From Elusimicrobiota bacterium (GTDB lineage: Bacteria; Elusimicrobiota; Elusimicrobia; 2-02-FULL-39-32): DNA of 7,199 nt. Each line of letters begins with the position of its first letter. Positions within the stretch are counted from its first letter, which is position 1. The notes beneath the pieces were generated by a model. It was not told the origin of the DNA. It made no database searches and saw nothing but the letters and a program-made list of their open reading frames with translations. The position numbers and the translations under genes are program-made. Shown here in pieces: positions 1 through 4,600 of this stretch. Where the stretch lies: the NCBI GenBank assembly GCA_023249835.1, contig JAHFBY010000080.1, positions 1 to 7,199 on the forward strand. Reading direction: 5' to 3'.

Positions 1-177
1 TTCAGGACTGTCTATTCCATAAAGACGGACCTTGTAGGTTGCGCTGGACGCTTTCATGAGCAATGTGTCGCCATCAAAAACTGCAACCACTTTTCCTAGT
101 AAATCAACGCAACGAGCGTAACGAGCAAAGACTAAGACCCAAAAAAATAAAAAAATAACTAAACGAATTCGAGCCAT
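1..177 (-). CDS. Staphylococcal-nuclease-like (SNase/thermonuclease) protein, N-terminal fragment
   Basis: The reverse strand gives 59 codons from the ATG at 177 to the left edge, where the gene is cut. Residues 6-18 are strongly hydrophobic after two Arg, consistent with a signal peptide or membrane anchor, so the enzyme is probably exported or tethered outside the cytoplasm. The following segment has the SNase signature: GKVVAVFDGDT (residues 28-38), then VRLYGIDSPE (50-59). Against the S. aureus enzyme, D37, R51, D56 and E59 fall on the known Ca2+/catalytic positions D21, R35, D40 and E43, so the visible part of the active site is intact. Proteins of this family hydrolyse DNA and RNA with Ca2+. 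No clear Shine-Dalgarno precedes the ATG. The gene is divergent from the beta-barrel gene across 80 bp. The C-terminal half, and any extra domain on it, lies outside the window. Confidence 0.88.
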   Translation of the reverse strand, partial: MARIRLVIFLFFWVLVFARYARCVDLLGKVVAVFDGDTLLMKASSATYKVRLYGIDSPE

Positions 178-257
178 TTTCAATAATTTGATATAAACCG
201 ATCTTAAAGTCAAGAGCGTGTTTTGATCCGAACAATGAGAAAAACTATAATTAAAGC
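178..257. promoter_or_regulatory. Divergent intergenic promoter region
   Basis: This AT-rich 80-bp gap separates the divergent nuclease and barrel genes and must hold promoters for both. The plus-strand promoter is clear and is listed separately. On the minus strand a TTGACT (plus positions 208-213) is a good -35 candidate. The best -10 at acceptable spacing is TCAAAT (plus 186-191, 16-bp spacer), which is only a 4/6 match. If used, it would start transcription within a few bases of the nuclease ATG at 177. The two -35 elements lie about 10 bp apart, so the two polymerases would compete for the region. Confidence 0.5.
223..251 (+). promoter_or_regulatory. Sigma70-type promoter TTGATC-17-TATAAT for the beta-barrel gene
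   Basis: TTGATC at 223-228 (4/6 match to TTGACA) is followed by exactly 17 bp and a perfect TATAAT at 246-251. Transcription would be expected 6-8 bases beyond the -10, at about 257-259, which coincides with the A of the ATG at 258. No Shine-Dalgarno is seen before that ATG, which fits a leaderless mRNA. If translation does need a leader, the next in-frame ATGs at 282 or 306 would be used, although neither has a well-spaced ribosome site. Confidence 0.6.
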
Positions 258-1511
258 ATGGACAAATCATACGTTTGCGTTATGACCGGGTGGTTTGTAT
301 TAGGAATGGTTTCAAGTCTGCGCTCCGGACCCTTGATAGTGGAAAGCGCTTTTGAGTCCGGCCTCCGGTCAACCGCGGACGATTATAGCGAAGAAAATGA
401 AGACGATGATTACCGGTACAATAACGCGCGCATCGCTTTGAGGCAAGAAAATGGCGAAGCTTTGGAGCAAAGTTTTCTTACGGCTTATTCCCGCAAAGAG
501 TATAACCAAAACTCCCAACTGAGCAACCGCACTCGCGTGCATAAGGTCAACCAGAAATATACCGCAACTGTTCAGCTTGGACGTTCCCTAGCCTGGGACT
601 ATCTTTTCAGTTATAGGGACAAAATATACCCGGAAAAAGAAGTCAACAGTTACGAACAAATTATTTTCCAACCGCGCTTAACGTATCAATCTCCGCGTTT
701 GCCGTATGCGCAAGTTTTTGGCGGGGTCAACAACTATCTTTACAAGTCTCGCGGCGTTCAAGATGAATTTTTAATTTTTGGCGGCGTTTCTTTACGCGCA
801 GAAGTCTGGGAAAAGAAGCTTTCTTGGAGTTCGCAAGGCGAGGTCCAGACTAAAACCCGCGATAAAGAGCAGCAGCGCCGTTTTAAAGAGGCCTGGCAAA
901 GCGAGGCGCGCTTCTTGCCCTGGAGGAGCTGGAAAGGTTCAATCTCAGCTCTAGGGGGATGGGAACAACGCAATAGCAAGGAAGAAGATCGGGATGAAGA
1001 CTCTGATTATATTCGTTTGGACGCGGGTTTTAAGTTTGACGCTCCGTTAACTGAGCGGTTGTCAACATTTATCAAATACAATTATGTTCACAAAGATTAT
1101 GTGGAGAGTAACCTTGACTTTAGCGCCAGGAGCGCGCAAAATGGTTGGGAAACGCTCTTGTTTCATGATAGGAGTCAACGTTTAGTCCTCAACTTGACCG
1201 GCGAAACAAAAGAGGTGTTGTTCCCTTTGCGTTCCCAAGGAAACTATTCCAAACAGACCGCTGCCGCGTCTTTGTATTTTCGAGCGCGAGCGAATTGGGG
1301 CGCAAAATTCGGGTTGAATGGCGAGTTCTATAACTATGCCAACGGTGACAAAAATAAAGAGCGTTGGTCCGCGCTCTTAAGCGGCGACCAACGGTTAGGC
1401 CAAAGTCAGTGGCGTTTAGCAGGGGCGGCCCGCTACCGTTATTCCGACCGCCAAACAGAGTCGAACCTTCATCAGTTTTCCTTGCGCCTTGAGGTCTCCT
1501 GTAAGATGTAA
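258..1511 (+). CDS. Predicted outer-membrane beta-barrel protein, unknown family
   Basis: A 417-aa product. Residues 4-20 form a hydrophobic stretch after Asp2-Lys3 and look like a signal peptide, with cleavage probably near residues 19-25. An acidic Asp/Glu/Tyr-rich segment (about 41-54) follows. From about residue 56 to the end the chain is a run of amphipathic beta strands with alternating polar and hydrophobic residues, rich in Tyr, Trp, Phe and Arg, separated by short turns and charged loops. Examples are 101-120, 133-160, 171-190, 225-238, 251-279, 335-361 and 385-415. This is the pattern of a barrel of roughly 14-16 strands in the outer membrane. I recognise no family motif, TonB box, POTRA or OmpA domain, so the cargo or role is unknown. 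The last strand ends ...LEVSCKM rather than with the usual C-terminal aromatic residue. The ATG at 258 was chosen because it gives the signal peptide a charged N-region and sits at the predicted transcription start. It converges with the giant gene, so the two are not co-transcribed. Confidence 0.8.
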   Translation: MDKSYVCVMTGWFVLGMVSSLRSGPLIVESAFESGLRSTADDYSEENEDDDYRYNNARIALRQENGEALEQSFLTAYSRKEYNQNSQLSNRTRVHKVNQKYTATVQLGRSLAWDYLFSYRDKIYPEKEVNSYEQIIFQPRLTYQSPRLPYAQVFGGVNNYLYKSRGVQDEFLIFGGVSLRAEVWEKKLSWSSQGEVQTKTRDKEQQRRFKEAWQSEARFLPWRSWKGSISALGGWEQRNSKEEDRDEDSDYIRLDAGFKFDAPLTERLSTFIKYNYVHKDYVESNLDFSARSAQNGWETLLFHDRSQRLVLNLTGETKEVLFPLRSQGNYSKQTAAASLYFRARANWGAKFGLNGEFYNYANGDKNKERWSALLSGDQRLGQSQWRLAGAARYRYSDRQTESNLHQFSLRLEVSCKM

Positions 1512-1608
1512 TGCCCTTTGACTATCGATGTCACTGGGATAGAGGCAGAAAAGTTTGACGCAGAGTACACATACAAGGGCTATAAGAGGTATATGCCGAT
1601 ATTGGGTT
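1512..1608. other. Convergent intergenic gap, no clear terminator
   Basis: These 97 bases lie between the stop codons of the converging barrel and giant genes. I find no GC-rich hairpin followed by a T run on either strand. The only inverted match of note is GCCCTT at 1513-1518 with AAGGGC at 1575-1580, whose loop of about 56 bases is too long for an intrinsic terminator. Termination may be factor-dependent or rely on converging transcription. Confidence 0.4.
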
Positions 1609-4600
1609 TCATTGGGAGCTCAAAAAGGCATTCGTAGCCCCCAAAGCGTCCGCATCCTCTTCCACCGTTGTTTCTGGAAACTCTAACTCGCTTCTTTTAA
1701 CAGCCACCATCGCGGCAACGTAGCGCATAGCTTCGGAAAAGAGGCCCACCGCATCATGCGTAACCCAGCTCTCATGGGCAATATAAGGACCAGATTGAAG
1801 AGCTTCTTGAGCCCCCATTTTCTTCATCCCTAGGTTTTCAATAAAATGGGCCAGTTCGTGGCAAAGTGTATAGTCATCGTATACTCCCGCGCTCAAGTAC
1901 ATGGTCACTTTACCATCCTTCATACCAAACGATGCCGCAAACCGGGCATTTTCCATTAAGAGCACCTGTTCAATTCCAAATATTTTCGCGGCAAAAAAGG
2001 ACCAGTCAACTTGCTCCTTTTGCTCGGGCGTGTAGTTGTCCGGATCAATCAGGAATTTGGCCGGCTCTTTCATATCATTTAAGGCAAACGCAATCCCTGT
2101 GCCTTGAGCAATCTGCGCCTCGGCATAGGGAACGCTAGAAAGCCCAGCCTCGTCTCTTTTACCGTTGATTGCGTCTTGGATTAATCGGCGTTCTTTGTAG
2201 AGGCTATGCAGGTGAGTGGAGCCATTGGCTTGGCGAACCTCCACATCGAGCAGTAATATCAGCTTGGCAAATGCCTTAAACCTATGGCTGTTATCCAATG
2301 CGCGGAGCGCTTCCAGGTCCAGATCCCCGGCATTGCCGCTATTGACCTTTTCCGCTAGTTCCAAGATCCAATGGTCCTCTTTCTCATGAATGATATCCGC
2401 GTATTGCGGGTTGGACCAAAAATCTATGGGAAAGCCGTGAAACGCGTATTGCGGGCTCCTCTGGTTTAACATTTTGTAGGCAATGGCTTTGTAAAATGCC
2501 AGGGCCACATATTTTTGAATCAGGGGCAAGAGCCGGTCTTCGTGTTCAAAAGCGCTGCGGTTACGGATCAGGGGCAAGGGTATTTGCAGTTGCAAGCCGA
2601 GCCCGCTGATATGGCTGCGCAAATCGGGCGGGATCAACGCTAGATATTTCTCGCTTATATCGCCCACCCTTAAACCAGCCCGATCCAAAAGCTGGTTAGG
2701 CAGTTCCGGAGCGGCAATAACGCGGAAAGTCCCGTCCACAACAGCCTCTTTGGCCTTGAGTTCGCTCAAGGTTTGGCAGGGCACGGTTAAGGGCTCTCTC
2801 CGGTCATCTTTATCCAAATAAATAATTTTAAAATCCTCGTTTTGTGAAAGCGCCGTAAATATTTTCCAGGATTCTAGGGCCAGCATCTGTTCCAGCTCGG
2901 GAATGGTTTGCTCCGTGCGCTTGATCCGCCGCACCGTTACCCCGCTCTCTCCTGGGATTGGGGGCAGCTCGCGCAGTTCCGTTAAGCGGATACCCTCGGC
3001 AATGCCCGATTCATTGCGCACCACCTTTAAAACATAGAGCCAAGATTCGGTTTGGGAACGGGTGAGGATCTCCAATCTTTCCACGCCTTCAAAAATGGCG
3101 TATTTCCCCGTGCCAAAATAGCCGGTAAAATCTTTTTGCCGGCCTTGCGCTTTGGTGGACTTGGGGATTAAGAGCGCCACCGGATATAAGGCCCCGGTGC
3201 CGTTATCTTTAGCCTCTTCCACGTACTCTGAAACACCCTCCCTCTCTTGCAAATAAAAGTCCAGGGTCAACTCCCCTTTTTGTTTAGAGCCGAGGATAGA
3301 GTCCCGCGAATTTTGCGCTATCTCCGCGGTATAGGCGCCGGACTCCCTCTGTTTATCGGTGTTGCGCACCAGGTCTCGCTCTAACGGCACAGAAGGCTCG
3401 GGCAAGCTGGTTAAATGGTCCAATAGATAGGGCATGGTCATGAGCGGTGCAGCAGAATCGGATTTAGGGCGATTTTCTTCTAATTGCAAAATTTGAGAAA
3501 GTGCCACTCCTCCTTCGGGCATACGATGCGATTGGCCCGGAACTTCGCTCCATGTTTTGGTTTTAAGCAGATCCACGTTGTGGGTGAGGTAGACGATAAA
3601 GGGCCGCGCTTTGCCCAGCGCTTTTTGCATTCCGGGATCATGGGGCTCTTGCGCGTAACGGTTTAACGCCGCTCTCTCTACAGCGGACAAGGACTGGATC
3701 ATGCGTTTCAGGAAATATTCTTTTTGCGGATTGTTCAAGAGCCGCTCTATCTGTTGGATCACGGTCTTACGGCACTCCTTGTCTTTTTTAATCATGCCGT
3801 TCAAAAATGTAATGAGCTTGATCGAGACTTTGCTATTCGCCCCGGAACTTTCCAGCTCCGCCACCAACCTTCCCAAAACTGGAAGCGCCTCAACGTCCTC
3901 TTTGGATTGGAGCATAAAACCCAATCCTTGTGTGCGAAGCTCGCGATTGTGGAGTAATTCTAAAGGAACGAAGGTTCCAAGCACAACGTCGAGCACAGAG
4001 CGGGAAAGGTTTTGGTAAAACTCAGCCCTTAACCCCACGGAGTCTTCTTGCAGCCAATAAGACTCAAACTCAGTCAGCGCCGGGGCGCAAATTTCGCTCA
4101 TCTTTTGCGCCCTTTGCGCCAAGGTTCCAAATGGAAGCGCCTCCAAATTCACCTCGCTCAACTTTTTTAACAACAGCTCAATTTTCTCTTCACTGATCTC
4201 ATTTCCCCCTGCCAAGAACGCTTTCAACTCTTCCCGCAGCTCCTCCTCCTCTTTTTGATAGATTTCCGCTATTGCGCTCTTCAGCCGCTCCATAAAAATT
4301 TTAGAGCCTGGCAATATTTTTTCTCCAAGCTCCAGGAGCAGTTTAAACGCCTGCCGCGCCTGAACAATGAACTTAAGACGCTGCTCTTGAAACAACGGGC
4401 TCGTTTGCGCTAATGGATATTGCGCTAATGACACGGACTCTTCCAAAGGTTCATTGGAAATGTTATAAAAATAAATTTTATTGCTTTCCGGATCCACCAT
4501 GCTAAACTGGGCGCCATCTGCGCTAAAGCGCGGCAAGCTCATACCGGGCATTGGTAAACGCAGTTTTAATACTGATTTCTTGGATAAAATATTAAAAATT

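Noticed and set aside
111..128. Tandem 9-bp near-repeat AACGAGCGT AACGAGCAA in the nuclease gene
   Set aside because: It is only two imperfect copies in coding sequence (the Ala-Arg pairs around residues 18-22), well within chance.
235..285. 16-codon frame starting MRKTIIKAW and ending with a TGA that overlaps the in-frame ATG at 282 (ATGA)
   Set aside because: It would give an attractive signal-peptide-like start or a coupled leader peptide, but it lacks a ribosome site and begins upstream of the predicted transcription start, so it probably is not translated.
716..790. Two copies of a TTTTTGGCGG(G/C)GT sequence in the barrel gene
   Set aside because: They encode the same FGGV turn in two neighbouring barrel strands and reflect similar protein structure, not a DNA element.
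758..979. 73-codon open frame on the minus strand inside the barrel gene
   Set aside because: It lies entirely within the strongly supported barrel coding frame and its translation is Arg/Ser/Cys-rich without any domain pattern, so it is a shadow frame.
1513..1580. Inverted repeat GCCCTT/AAGGGC between the convergent genes
   Set aside because: The loop is about 56 bases, the stem is six pairs and no T run follows, so it does not qualify as an intrinsic terminator.
3701..4018. Plus-strand open frame of 105 codons antisense to the giant gene (and similar ones at 1866, 3484, 3930, 4784, 5221, 5874 and 6274)
   Set aside because: All are antisense to a continuous coding frame with recognisable domains; none has a ribosome site or a protein-like domain signature that I can see.
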